A program made the position numbers and the translations under genes. The notes below the pieces were generated by a model that saw only the letters and a list, made by a program, of their open reading frames with translations, was not told the origin of the DNA and searched no databases. Positions 1 through 7,097 of a DNA stretch of 23,940 nucleotides are shown here, one piece after another. This stretch comes from CAZYMF01 sp964648215. Its GTDB lineage: Bacteria; Desulfobacterota; Binatia; HRBIN30; JACQVA1. The stretch lies in the NCBI GenBank assembly GCA_964648215.1, contig CAZYMF010000059.1, forward strand, positions 1 to 23,940. The letters are read 5' to 3'. Position 1 is the stretch's first letter. Each line of letters starts with the position of its first letter.

Positions 1-795
1 AACCTCGAGGACATCTCCGCCCCGCGCTGCTTCGACGTCGAGGATCAGCTCCAGGATCTCGGCATTCCCGTCTTCCACGACGACCAGCACGGCACCGCCA
101 TCGTGGTCTTCGCCGCCCTGCTCAACGCTCTCAAGATCACCAACCAGAGCCTGAGCGACTGCACCGTGGTGTTCAGCGGCAGCGGCGCCGCCGCCATCGC
201 CTGCGCCCGCTTGATTCACCACGCGGGCGCCAGCGGGATCTGCCCACCGGTCGGCGACATCATCCTCTGCGACTCCAAGGGGATCGTGCATCCCGACCGC
301 CACGACCTCAATCCGCACAAGCGCCAGCTCGCCGAAGTGACCAATCGGCGCAAGATCAGAGGGCACCTGGCCGATGCGCTGCTGGGCGCCGACGTCTTCA
401 TCGGACTGTCCCAGGCCAACGTCGTCACCCCGGCGATGGTGCGCACGATGCGCCCGAACCCGATCATCTTCGCCATGGCCAATCCGACGCCCGAGATCAT
501 GCCCGACGCCGCCCGTGAAGGCGGCGCCGTCATCATCGGCACCGGTCGCAGCGACTTTCCCAACCAGATCAACAACGTTCTCGCTTTCCCCGGAGTCTTT
601 CGCGGCGCGCTCGATGCCTGCGCCACCGTCATCAGCGACGAGATGAAGATTGCCGCGGCCCAGGCGCTGGCCCAGTGCGTGATCGAGCCGACGCCCGAGC
701 GCATCCTTCCCGACCCGCTCGACAAGGGCATCGGCACCAAGGTCGGCGCCGCCGTCGCCGCCGCTGCCCATCGCGGCGGGGTCTGTCGTACCTGA
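1..795 (+). CDS. NAD(P)-dependent malic enzyme, C-terminal part (5' end outside window)
   Basis: Oxidatively decarboxylates malate to pyruvate with reduction of NAD(P). The frame is open from base 1 and gives 264 residues, so the start lies to the left of the window. The first residues carry the malic-enzyme signature around NLEDISAPRCF and the PVFHDDQHGTAIV block, which contains metal- and substrate-binding acidic residues. A Rossmann segment (VVFSGSGAAAIACARLI) follows, then ILCDSKG and the MANPTPEI motif typical of the NAD-binding domain, and finally the FPNQINNVLAFPGVFRGALD block. The protein stops soon after the malic-enzyme fold, so there is no phosphotransacetylase-like extension as in MaeB. 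Cofactor preference cannot be decided. About 130 bases with no clear promoter separate it from the next gene. Confidence 0.93.
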   Translation, partial: NLEDISAPRCFDVEDQLQDLGIPVFHDDQHGTAIVVFAALLNALKITNQSLSDCTVVFSGSGAAAIACARLIHHAGASGICPPVGDIILCDSKGIVHPDRHDLNPHKRQLAEVTNRRKIRGHLADALLGADVFIGLSQANVVTPAMVRTMRPNPIIFAMANPTPEIMPDAAREGGAVIIGTGRSDFPNQINNVLAFPGVFRGALDACATVISDEMKIAAAQALAQCVIEPTPERILPDPLDKGIGTKVGAAVAAAAHRGGVCRT

Positions 796-928
796 GGAGC
801 CCGCCCGGCCCGCGCACGGCGGCCCGGCCCTGGCGCCGGAACTTGGATCGCCTGTCTGCGGTCTGGTAAGAGCAACGCGTGCCCCCACCGGAATCAATCG
901 CAGTGCGCCGGCGACGCGAGTCCCACGC

Positions 929-1672
929 ATGACGCTGCGCGACTCCGTGGCCGTCGTGACCGGCGGTGCCCGTCGCTTGGGTCGGGCGACCGCCCTGGCC
1001 CTGGCCCGCGCCGGCTGCCACGTCGTCGTCAGCCACCGTCAGCCCGCGGCGGCCGCGGCGGAGCAGACCGTGGACGAGGCCCGCGCCTTCGGGGTTCGAG
1101 CCGAGGCCTACGCCGCCGACGTGAGCGACCCCACCGCCGCCCACGGCTTGATCGATCATGTGGTCGCGACCTTCGGCCGCCTCGATCTCCTCGTCGCCAA
1201 CGCCGGCGCGTTCCGCCGCACGCCCCTGGAGCAGGCGACGGCCGAGGACTGGAACGCGATGATCCACGGCAATCTCGACACCGCGTTCTTCTGCGCCCAG
1301 CGCGCCGGGCTGTACATGCGCGAGCGCGGCGGGGCCATCGTCGCCGTCACCGACGTGGCCGCCTTCCGCCCCTGGGCCGGGTACGGCGCCTACTGCGCCG
1401 CGAAGAGCTGTGTCGTCGCTCTCGTCGAGGAGCTGGCGGTCGAGCTCGCCCCCATGGTGCGCGTCAACGGTATCGCCCCCGGCCCCGTTCTGTTCCCGGA
1501 CGATTTCGATCCCGCCGCCCGCCGGCGGGAGATCGAACGCACTCTGCTCCGCCGTGAGGGCACGCCGGGCGACGTCGCGGCGGCCGTTCTCTTCCTCGCC
1601 CAGGCCGACTACATCACCGGCACGGTGCTACCGGTCGACGGTGGACGCCTCCTCTTCGCCCGTGACCGCTGA
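929..1672 (+). CDS. SDR-family oxidoreductase, pteridine-reductase-like
   Basis: A 247-residue short-chain dehydrogenase/reductase. The nucleotide-binding motif is TGGARRLG (residues 11-18), the TGxxxRxG form of pteridine reductases instead of TGxxxGxG. SHR at residues 35-37 suits NADPH. NAGA is at 91-94, and the catalytic YxxxK is Tyr155/Lys159. The position 13 residues before the Tyr, where most SDRs have the catalytic Ser, is Asp142; PTR1 and FolM-type pteridine reductases also have Asp there. Reduction of a pterin or dihydrofolate is therefore the best guess, although many such proteins are annotated simply as 3-oxoacyl-ACP reductase. The ATG at 929 has no strong ribosome-binding site but places the Rossmann motif at the normal distance. 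It overlaps trmB by 11 bases, suggesting a shared transcript. Confidence 0.88.
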   Translation: MTLRDSVAVVTGGARRLGRATALALARAGCHVVVSHRQPAAAAAEQTVDEARAFGVRAEAYAADVSDPTAAHGLIDHVVATFGRLDLLVANAGAFRRTPLEQATAEDWNAMIHGNLDTAFFCAQRAGLYMRERGGAIVAVTDVAAFRPWAGYGAYCAAKSCVVALVEELAVELAPMVRVNGIAPGPVLFPDDFDPAARRREIERTLLRREGTPGDVAAAVLFLAQADYITGTVLPVDGGRLLFARDR

Positions 1673-2207
1673 CGAGCTCTGGCACGATCTCTTCGGGCGG
1701 TCGGCGCCGGTCGAGGTCGAGATTGGCTCGGGAACGGGGGCGTTCCTGATCGCCGCCGCCGTCACGCATCCCGAGCACAGCTTTCTCGGCATCGAGTACT
1801 CGTTCTCTCGCGCCACCCGGCTCGCCGGCGAGATCGAGCGGCGCGGGCTGCGCAACGTGCGCGTGCTGCACGCCGACGCGACGTTTGTCGTCGCCCGCGT
1901 GCTTCCCGCCGACTCGGTCAGCGCCTACCACATCGCCTTCCCGGATCCCTGGTGGAAGCGCCGTCACCACCGGCGCCGGCTCTTCACGCCGGCGTTCGTG
2001 GCCGCGCTGGAGCGGACCTTGGAGCCGGGCGGCGTCGTCCACGTGATCACCGACGTCGCCGACTACTTCACCCTGATCACACGGCTTCTCGGCACCCGTC
2101 TGCAACGCGTCCCGGAGATCCCCACCCGTCCCGCGATCACGCGCTTCGAGCGCAAGGCGCTGGCCCGCGGCGACGCCCTGCACGCCGCCGCGTTCCGCAA
2201 AGACTGA
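1662..2207 (+). CDS. trmB: tRNA (guanine-N7-)-methyltransferase TrmB
   Basis: Methylates N7 of G46 in the variable loop of tRNA using S-adenosylmethionine. The AdoMet-binding motif is VEIGSGTGAFL near the N-terminus. The family signature FPDPWWKRRHHRRR is present, followed by ITDVADYF and the C-terminal FERKALARGDALHAAAF block. No ATG lies at the right distance. GTG at 1662 is chosen because only a short lead is needed before the methyltransferase fold; GTG at 1641 is an alternative. With GTG 1662 the protein is 181 residues, short for TrmB, which usually carries a longer N-terminal segment. The start lies inside the 3' end of the SDR gene, so translational coupling is likely. Confidence 0.88.
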   Translation: MTADELWHDLFGRSAPVEVEIGSGTGAFLIAAAVTHPEHSFLGIEYSFSRATRLAGEIERRGLRNVRVLHADATFVVARVLPADSVSAYHIAFPDPWWKRRHHRRRLFTPAFVAALERTLEPGGVVHVITDVADYFTLITRLLGTRLQRVPEIPTRPAITRFERKALARGDALHAAAFRKD

Positions 2208-2223
2208 CCCGTCGCCGCTGTGT

Positions 2224-2472
2224 CTATTCCGCGGCGCCGCCCGCCAGCGGTGGAAACACGTTGATCTCCTGCCCGTCCCGCACCGGTGACGAGCGTTCGA
2301 GATAGTCGTCGCCGCACACCAGCATCCCCGCGTGCTTGGGTGGAATGCCCAGCCGCTCGACGACCTCGGCCACGGTGCTCCCCGCCGGCACCTCCAACAC
2401 CACCGCATCTCCGCTGTTGCCCCGAGGAATGTACTTCTTGAGCGTGGCGTGAAGCCGGACCGTGACCTGCAT
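2224..2472 (-). CDS. MoaD/ThiS-family sulfur carrier protein (AorD-like)
   Basis: An 82-residue beta-grasp (ubiquitin-like) protein. Members of the family carry sulfur as a C-terminal thiocarboxylate for molybdopterin/tungstopterin or thiamine synthesis. The N-terminal strand is MQVTVRLHATL, and the C-terminal region is DGQEINVFPPLAGG, the classic MoaD ending. Unusually, three residues (AAE) follow the Gly-Gly before the stop, so the carrier would need trimming before it could be adenylated. It lies 4 bases after the flavoprotein gene and is last in a co-directional set with ferredoxin and flavoprotein genes. A MoaD-like gene (aorD) also accompanies the tungsten aldehyde oxidoreductase genes of Aromatoleum. 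A rhodanese-MoeB protein at 5747-6949 is the likely activating enzyme. Confidence 0.85.
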   Translation of the reverse strand: MQVTVRLHATLKKYIPRGNSGDAVVLEVPAGSTVAEVVERLGIPPKHAGMLVCGDDYLERSSPVRDGQEINVFPPLAGGAAE

Positions 2473-2476
2473 TCTC

Positions 2477-3748
2477 TCACCTCGCTCGCGCCGGCACCGC
2501 CCGCCCGCGACCGTGGATCGTCGTGGCGTAGGTGAAGCGCGGCAGCTTGAAATCGGCGAGCTCGCGCCAGCGCGCGCGCCGCTTGATCATCCCGTGGATC
2601 ACCCCCATCTCGGCCACCCCGTTCTCGTCGCCGACGTACATCGCGCCGACCAGGTAACCCGCACCGTCGACGACCACCTTGCGGTAGAGGCCGCCGGCAG
2701 ATCCCCCCAACAGGTGAACGTCGTCAGCCGCCGTTTCGCGGAACCGACCCAGCTCGGCCAGGGTGACGTTGAACAGCTCGACCACGTTCATTCCCAGGCT
2801 ACCGCCGTAGGCGATGCTCTTGCCCGCCATGTTGGCGCCCGCCACCCGTCCCTGCTCCACCGCCGTCGGCCAGATCGCGTGGATCGCGCGCGCTTCGGAG
2901 AGAAAGTCTCCGGCCTCCGCCACGTCACCGGCGGCGAAGATGTCCGCTTTGTCGGTCTGCAGGTGCTCGTCCACGAGGATTCCCTTACCCGTCGCGCACG
3001 CTCCCCCCGCCACGCACGACAGGTTCGGCTGCACGCCGGCCGCGACCGCGATCATGTCCGCAGCGATGCTCTCGCCGCCCTTCAGGCTGACCTCGATCTG
3101 CTCTCCCTGGCGCGCCACCGCCGCAACCGTCGACCCCAGCCGCAACGTGACGCCGGCGGCGGCAACCGCCTGGGCGAACAGACGCCCCCCTTCGCCATCG
3201 AGAAGCTGCGGCAAGAGCTGCGGCGCCATCTCGACGATGGTCAGCCGAACATCGAGCTTGCGCAACGCCTCCGCCGCCAGCATGCCGATGAACCCGCCGC
3301 CGATGACGACGGCGCTGCGGGCCTTCTCCGCGGCCGCCTTCATGCCCTGGGCATCGGCGAGCGTCCACAGATAGTGGTGCGGCACAGTCTCCAGGCCGCG
3401 AATCGGCGGGATCACGCAGCTCGACCCGGTGGCCACCAGCAGCTTCCCGAAGGCGACCTGGCGCCCGTCGGCGAGCCGGAGCTGCTTGGCCGCCGCGTCG
3501 ATGGCGGTGACCGTGGCCTCGTCCATCAATTCGACCCCGAGCCGCTGATAGTCCGGGCCTTGTCGGATCAGCAGGTCTTCGAGCCCCCTCTCGCCGGCGA
3601 CGAAATACGGCAGCGCCACCCGCGAGTAGGCCGGGCCCTTCTCCCGATTGAGCAGGACGATGCGCCCGCGGCGGTCGAACCTCCGGATCCCGTCCACCGC
3701 CGCCAGGGCGGCCGCGCTGTTGCCGATCAGGACGTAGGGAGCTGGCAT
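2477..3748 (-). CDS. FAD/NAD(P)-dependent pyridine nucleotide oxidoreductase (AorC-like)
   Basis: A 423-residue flavoprotein of the pyridine-nucleotide disulfide oxidoreductase fold. The N-terminal FAD motif is the atypical YVLIGNSAAALAA (residues 5-17) in place of GxGxxG. The NAD(P) motif VVIGGGFIG is at 147-155, and the second FAD motif ADIFAAGDVAEA is at 268-279. No redox-active CxxxxC pair was seen, so it looks like an NADH:acceptor-type member. In the tungsten aldehyde oxidoreductase complex of Aromatoleum, the subunit of this type (AorC) exchanges electrons with NAD(H). Here it directly follows the four-cluster ferredoxin (21-base gap) and precedes the MoaD-like gene, matching aorA-aorC-aorD but without the catalytic aorB. 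Other four-cluster-ferredoxin partners are possible. Confidence 0.85.
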   Translation of the reverse strand: MPAPYVLIGNSAAALAAVDGIRRFDRRGRIVLLNREKGPAYSRVALPYFVAGERGLEDLLIRQGPDYQRLGVELMDEATVTAIDAAAKQLRLADGRQVAFGKLLVATGSSCVIPPIRGLETVPHHYLWTLADAQGMKAAAEKARSAVVIGGGFIGMLAAEALRKLDVRLTIVEMAPQLLPQLLDGEGGRLFAQAVAAAGVTLRLGSTVAAVARQGEQIEVSLKGGESIAADMIAVAAGVQPNLSCVAGGACATGKGILVDEHLQTDKADIFAAGDVAEAGDFLSEARAIHAIWPTAVEQGRVAGANMAGKSIAYGGSLGMNVVELFNVTLAELGRFRETAADDVHLLGGSAGGLYRKVVVDGAGYLVGAMYVGDENGVAEMGVIHGMIKRRARWRELADFKLPRFTYATTIHGRGRAVPARAR

Positions 3749-3769
3749 CGCCGGGGGCCGCCGGGGCGC

Positions 3770-4252
3770 TCAGTGCTGCGACAGCAGCGACTGCTGAATC
3801 GTGGCCGCGTAGATCTTCTGCTTGGCCGCCGCGGCCGTCTCCACCTCGGCGTACTCGAGAGCCTGCGGGACGCAGAACTGCACGCACTGCGGCCCCTCCG
3901 CAACGTTGCGACAGAGATCGCAGTTCTGCGCCACCCCGACCTCGGGATGAAAGCCCATCACGCCGAACGGGCACGCGAGCAGGCACATCTTGCACCCGAT
4001 GCAACGCTGCTCGTGCACCAGGATCTGCCCGTCGGCCTCCTTCTCGATTGCCACCGTCGGGCACACGGTGGCGCAGGGAGCGTCGGCGCAGTGCACGCAG
4101 GTCATCGGCAGATAGAACTGCTCCTCGTAGAAGTCGTTGACGCGAATCCGCGACAGGGCCGGCACGAAGACCCCTTCGTGCGCGAACGAGCACGCCACCT
4201 CACACTCCCGACACGCGGTGCACTTCTCTTGATGAACGATGATCTGCTTCAT
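3770..4252 (-). CDS. Four-cluster 4Fe-4S ferredoxin, HycB/AorA-like electron-transfer subunit
   Basis: A 160-residue cytoplasmic polyferredoxin with sixteen cysteines in four groups: C11-C14-C17-C21, C52-C55-C60-C64, C84-C87-C90-C94 and C111-C114-C123-C127. This is the HycB/DMSO-reductase-subunit-B arrangement, which binds four [4Fe-4S] clusters. No signal peptide is present. The start at 4252 is supported by an AAGGAG ribosome-binding site eight bases upstream. It heads the three-gene set with the flavoprotein and MoaD-like genes, so it probably carries electrons between a molybdenum/tungsten oxidoreductase and the flavoprotein. The catalytic subunit is not encoded next to it. The 101-base gap to purF upstream holds a 6-bp hairpin (4279-4296) but no clear promoter. 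Confidence 0.9.
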   Translation of the reverse strand: MKQIIVHQEKCTACRECEVACSFAHEGVFVPALSRIRVNDFYEEQFYLPMTCVHCADAPCATVCPTVAIEKEADGQILVHEQRCIGCKMCLLACPFGVMGFHPEVGVAQNCDLCRNVAEGPQCVQFCVPQALEYAEVETAAAAKQKIYAATIQQSLLSQH

Positions 4253-4353
4253 CCCCGTGCTCCTTCCCCGCCTTCGACCGACGGTTCGCTCCGTCGCCAG
4301 CGCTGCGCGCCTGAAAGTGGCCTACCAGAATCGGCAATCGACTCCAAGGGAAG

Positions 4354-5700
4354 TCAGGGCGGCACGGCCACGGGATACGAGCCGGTGAAGCAGCCGTGGC
4401 AAACGCGTCCGTCCGACTGCGCCGCGCGCGCGACGCCGTCGACCGACAGGTAACCGACGGAGTCGACGCCGAGGAGAGCGGCGATCTCCGCCTCCGTGCG
4501 TCCGACGGCGACGAGCCGGCTCTGATCGGGAATATCGACGCCGAAGTAGCACGCGTGGCGCAGCGGCGGCGAACTGATGCGCAGATGAATCGCGCGCACC
4601 CCGGCGTCGCGCAGCATGCGCATCAGCGCCCGGGTCGTCGTCCCCCGCACCAGCGAGTCGTCGACCAGAACGACGCGGCGTCCGCGCACCTGCGGCGCGT
4701 ACACGTTGTACTTCAGCCGTGCCCTGAAGTCGCGCCGCTCCTGCTCCGGCTCGATGAAGGTGCGGCCGACGTAGTGGTTGCGGATCAGGCCGTGGACGAG
4801 CGGCAAGCCCGCCGCCGCCGCAAAGCCGAGGGCGGCGAAGTTACCCGAGTCGGGAACGGCGACCACGCAGTCGGCGTCCGCCGGGCATTCGCGCGCCAGC
4901 TCGCCCCCCAGGGCCAGGCGCACCTCGCCGACGCTGCGGCCGAAGACGACGCTGTCGGGGCGCGACAGGTAGATCCACTCGAAGATGCACGGGCTGGGCG
5001 CGGCCAGACCGAGGCGATGGCTGCGAATCCCCGCATCCCCGATCTCCACCATTTCCCCCGGCTCGATCTCGCGCACGACGCGCGCGCCGACGAGATCGAA
5101 GGCGCACGACTCCGAGGCGACGATCCAGCCCCCGTCGCGCTGCCCCAGCACCAACGGGCGGAATCCCTGCGGGTCCCGCGCCGCATACAGCGCGCGACCG
5201 TGGAGCATCAGCAACGAGAACGCGCCTTCGACGCGGGCAAGCACGGCCGCCGCCGCCGACGCCCACCGCGCGTCGTGCGGCAGAGCGTCGAGCGCCTGCG
5301 CCAGCAGGCGAGTGTCGGAGGTGTGCGGGGCCGCCGCCGGGGCCAACGCGCGGGCGTTGAGCAGGTTGCCGTTGTGACAGACGGCGACGGTTTCCGCGCC
5401 GGCACCGTGAAGCGTCGGCTGGGCGTTATCGAGGGTGGACGTGCCGCTGGTGGAATAGCGATTGTGCCCGATGGCGACGTCCCCGCCGAGCGCCGCCACC
5501 GTGTCCTGGTCGTAGACCTGGTCGACCAGGCCCATGCCCACGTGTCGCTGCCAGGCACGGCCGTCGCCGACGACCATCCCCGTCGACTCCTGGCCGCGGT
5601 GCTGCTGGGCGTGCAGGCCCAGATACGTCAGCCGCGCGGCCGCGGGCAAGCCGAAGACGCCGAAAACGGCGCACTCGTCGTGTAGGCCGTCGTCCGCCAT
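4354..5700 (-). CDS. purF: Amidophosphoribosyltransferase PurF
   Basis: Catalyses the first committed step of purine synthesis, transferring glutamine amide nitrogen to PRPP. The protein has 448 residues. The N-terminal nucleophile Cys10 (DECAVFG) follows a short propeptide that would be removed. Glutaminase motifs RGQEST and HNGNLLNA follow. The PRPP-binding loop VVLVDDSLVRGTT spans residues 343-355. Cys238, Cys384, Cys434 and Cys437 match the [4Fe-4S] ligands of the Bacillus subtilis-type enzyme, which needs an oxygen-labile cluster and propeptide processing. The ATG at 5700 leaves a propeptide of normal length. Upstream there is no clear Shine-Dalgarno sequence, only a perfect 12-bp hairpin (5715-5741). 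It lies between the rhodanese-MoeB gene and the Aor-like genes on the same strand; other purine genes are absent. Confidence 0.97.
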   Translation of the reverse strand: MADDGLHDECAVFGVFGLPAAARLTYLGLHAQQHRGQESTGMVVGDGRAWQRHVGMGLVDQVYDQDTVAALGGDVAIGHNRYSTSGTSTLDNAQPTLHGAGAETVAVCHNGNLLNARALAPAAAPHTSDTRLLAQALDALPHDARWASAAAAVLARVEGAFSLLMLHGRALYAARDPQGFRPLVLGQRDGGWIVASESCAFDLVGARVVREIEPGEMVEIGDAGIRSHRLGLAAPSPCIFEWIYLSRPDSVVFGRSVGEVRLALGGELARECPADADCVVAVPDSGNFAALGFAAAAGLPLVHGLIRNHYVGRTFIEPEQERRDFRARLKYNVYAPQVRGRRVVLVDDSLVRGTTTRALMRMLRDAGVRAIHLRISSPPLRHACYFGVDIPDQSRLVAVGRTEAEIAALLGVDSVGYLSVDGVARAAQSDGRVCHGCFTGSYPVAVPP

Positions 5701-5714
5701 GATGCGAAGATGCG

Positions 5715-5741
5715 GCGGGCCAGTCCGTCGGACTGGCCCGC
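5715..5741. repeat. Perfect 12-bp inverted repeat with 3-base loop in the purF leader
   Basis: The left arm GCGGGCCAGTCC (5715-5726) and its exact complement (5730-5741) flank the loop GTC. It lies between the stop of the rhodanese-MoeB gene and the purF start, ending 14 bases before the purF ATG. On the transcribed (minus) strand no T-run follows, so it is not a standard intrinsic terminator. It could act as a Rho-assisted terminator, an RNA processing or stability element, or a structure affecting purF initiation. Confidence 0.8.
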
Positions 5742-5746
5742 GCGAC

Positions 5747-6949
5747 TCACGCGCCCGCAGCGGCTGCCGGCTGCGGGGCGTGCCCGCTGCGCAGACCGCA
5801 GAACTCCTCGTAGTCGATCAGCTTCGTCACCGTCGGTTGGTCGCCGCACACGGGGCAGTTCTTGTCCTTGCGCAGCTTGTGGATGCGCAGCTCCATGCTG
5901 AGGGTGTCGAAGTACACCATCCGCCCGATGAGCGGCTTGCCGATCCCGAGCAGGAGCTTGAGGGTTTCGACCGCCTGCACCGTGCCGACCAGCCCGGGGA
6001 GCACCCCCAGCACGCCCGCTTCCTGGCAGCTCGGAGCCGCCCCCGGCGGGGGCGGCTCGGGGAACAAGCAGCGGTAGCAGGGCCCGCGGTGCGGATAGAA
6101 GACCGAGGCCTGCCCTTCGAACTGGAAGATGCTGCCGTGGACGTTCGGCTTGCCGGTCATCACGCAGGCGTCGTTGACCAGATAGCGGGTGGGAAAGTTG
6201 TCGCAACCGTCGACGATCACGTCGTAGTCCTTGATGATGTCCAGGATGTTCGCGGAGCTCAGCCGTTCCTGGTAGCCGATCACGTTGACATCCGGGTTCA
6301 GCGCGTTCAGCGTCAACCGCGCCGACTCGACCTTGGGGACGCCGACCCGATCGTTCGTGTGGAGAATCTGCCGCTGCAGGTTGCTCATGTCGACGACGTC
6401 GTCGTCGACGAGGCCGAGAGTGCCCACGCCGGCGGCGGCCAGGTAGAAGGCCGCCGGCGAGCCCAGCCCGCCGGCGCCGATCAGCAGCACCTTCGCTTCC
6501 AGCAGCTTCGCCTGCCCCGTCTCACCGACCTCGGGGAGGATGAAGTGGCGGCTGTAGCGCTTGAGCTGCTCCGGGCTGAACTGGAAGTCCTGCTTCCAGG
6601 GATACCCGGCCCCCTTCCACGCCGAGTAGCCGCCGGCCATGGAGGTGACGTTGGCGTACCCCATGTCGCGAAGCTGTTTGGCGGCGAGCAGGGACCGCGT
6701 GCCGCCGGCACAGTAGGCGATGATCGGCGTCTGCCTGTCCGGCAGCGCCTCCTCGGCGCGAATCTCGAGAAAGCCGCGCGGCAGCGAGATCGCACCGTGC
6801 AGATGGCCTTCGCGAAACTCCTCGCGCTCGCGGACGTCGAGCAGCGTGTAGCCGCCGCCGTTCGACAGGCGATTGCGCACCTCGTGAATGTCCCACTCCG
6901 GCACCTGCTGCCGGGCATCCTGGATCAAGTCCTTGAACGACTTCGACAT
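5747..6949 (-). CDS. Rhodanese-MoeB/ThiF fusion: sulfur-carrier adenylyltransferase
   Basis: A 400-residue two-domain protein. Residues about 15-120 are a rhodanese domain with active-site Cys80 in the loop CAGGTRS. Residues about 125-385 are an E1-like adenylyltransferase of the MoeB/ThiF/MOCS3 family. Its ATP loop GAGGLGS is at 158-164, two zinc CxxC pairs are at C291/C294 and C365/C368, and Cys308 sits in the position of the MOCS3 catalytic cysteine (SCQEAGVLG). It should adenylate the C-terminal glycine of a MoaD/ThiS-type carrier and supply sulfur from its own rhodanese. MOCS3 and MoeZ carry rhodanese at the C-terminus; here it is N-terminal, a known alternative order. A GGGGGAG ribosome-binding site precedes the ATG at 6949. 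The MoaD-like protein at 2224-2472 is the natural candidate partner. Confidence 0.92.
   Translation of the reverse strand: MSKSFKDLIQDARQQVPEWDIHEVRNRLSNGGGYTLLDVREREEFREGHLHGAISLPRGFLEIRAEEALPDRQTPIIAYCAGGTRSLLAAKQLRDMGYANVTSMAGGYSAWKGAGYPWKQDFQFSPEQLKRYSRHFILPEVGETGQAKLLEAKVLLIGAGGLGSPAAFYLAAAGVGTLGLVDDDVVDMSNLQRQILHTNDRVGVPKVESARLTLNALNPDVNVIGYQERLSSANILDIIKDYDVIVDGCDNFPTRYLVNDACVMTGKPNVHGSIFQFEGQASVFYPHRGPCYRCLFPEPPPPGAAPSCQEAGVLGVLPGLVGTVQAVETLKLLLGIGKPLIGRMVYFDTLSMELRIHKLRKDKNCPVCGDQPTVTKLIDYEEFCGLRSGHAPQPAAAAGA
6034..6058. repeat. Perfect 11-bp inverted repeat inside the MoeB-like coding region
   Basis: Arms GAGCCGCCCCC (6034-6044) and its exact complement (6048-6058) are separated by the three bases GGC. 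In the protein they encode the proline-rich loop EPPPPGAAP, between the first zinc CxxC pair and Cys308. The structure is very similar in form, though not in sequence, to the hairpins at 5715, 9469 and 12983. Confidence 0.75.
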
Positions 6950-6983
6950 GGCGACTCCCCCACGCGTGACTCGGTGTGAGAAA

Positions 6984-7012
6984 TCTATAGCGCCCGGCCG
7001 CCGCTGCGTCCA
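6984..7012 (-). promoter_or_regulatory. Candidate sigma70-type promoter for the rhodanese-MoeB gene
   Basis: On the minus strand a -35-like TGGACG (7007-7012, 4 of 6) and a -10-like TATAGA (6984-6989, 4 of 6) are 17 bases apart. This would start transcription about 28 bases upstream of the ATG at 6949, with a GGGGGAG ribosome-binding site between. It lies in the 148-base gap after nuoI. The prediction is by consensus match only. Confidence 0.45.
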
Positions 7013-7097
7013 TCACCCGGACGGCAATGAAACGACCCCGGGGTTCCGGTCCGACGCCGCCGACAGCGGCGCCGAGCAAGCGCCGGAGCGGGCGGAG

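Noticed and set aside
796..928. Possible promoter (TTGGAT with TAAGAG) before the SDR gene
   Set aside because: Both hexamers match only three of six positions with 18-base spacing, too weak to report.
4253..4353. Possible promoter in the purF to ferredoxin gap (TTGGAG with TAGGCC)
   Set aside because: The -10 match is poor; the only firm elements are a ribosome-binding site and a small hairpin.
2462..4453. 663-codon plus-strand open frame opposite the flavoprotein and ferredoxin genes
   Set aside because: It is the mirror of two well-conserved minus-strand genes. Its translation is Arg/His/Asp-rich with no recognisable domain, as expected for antisense frames in GC-rich DNA.
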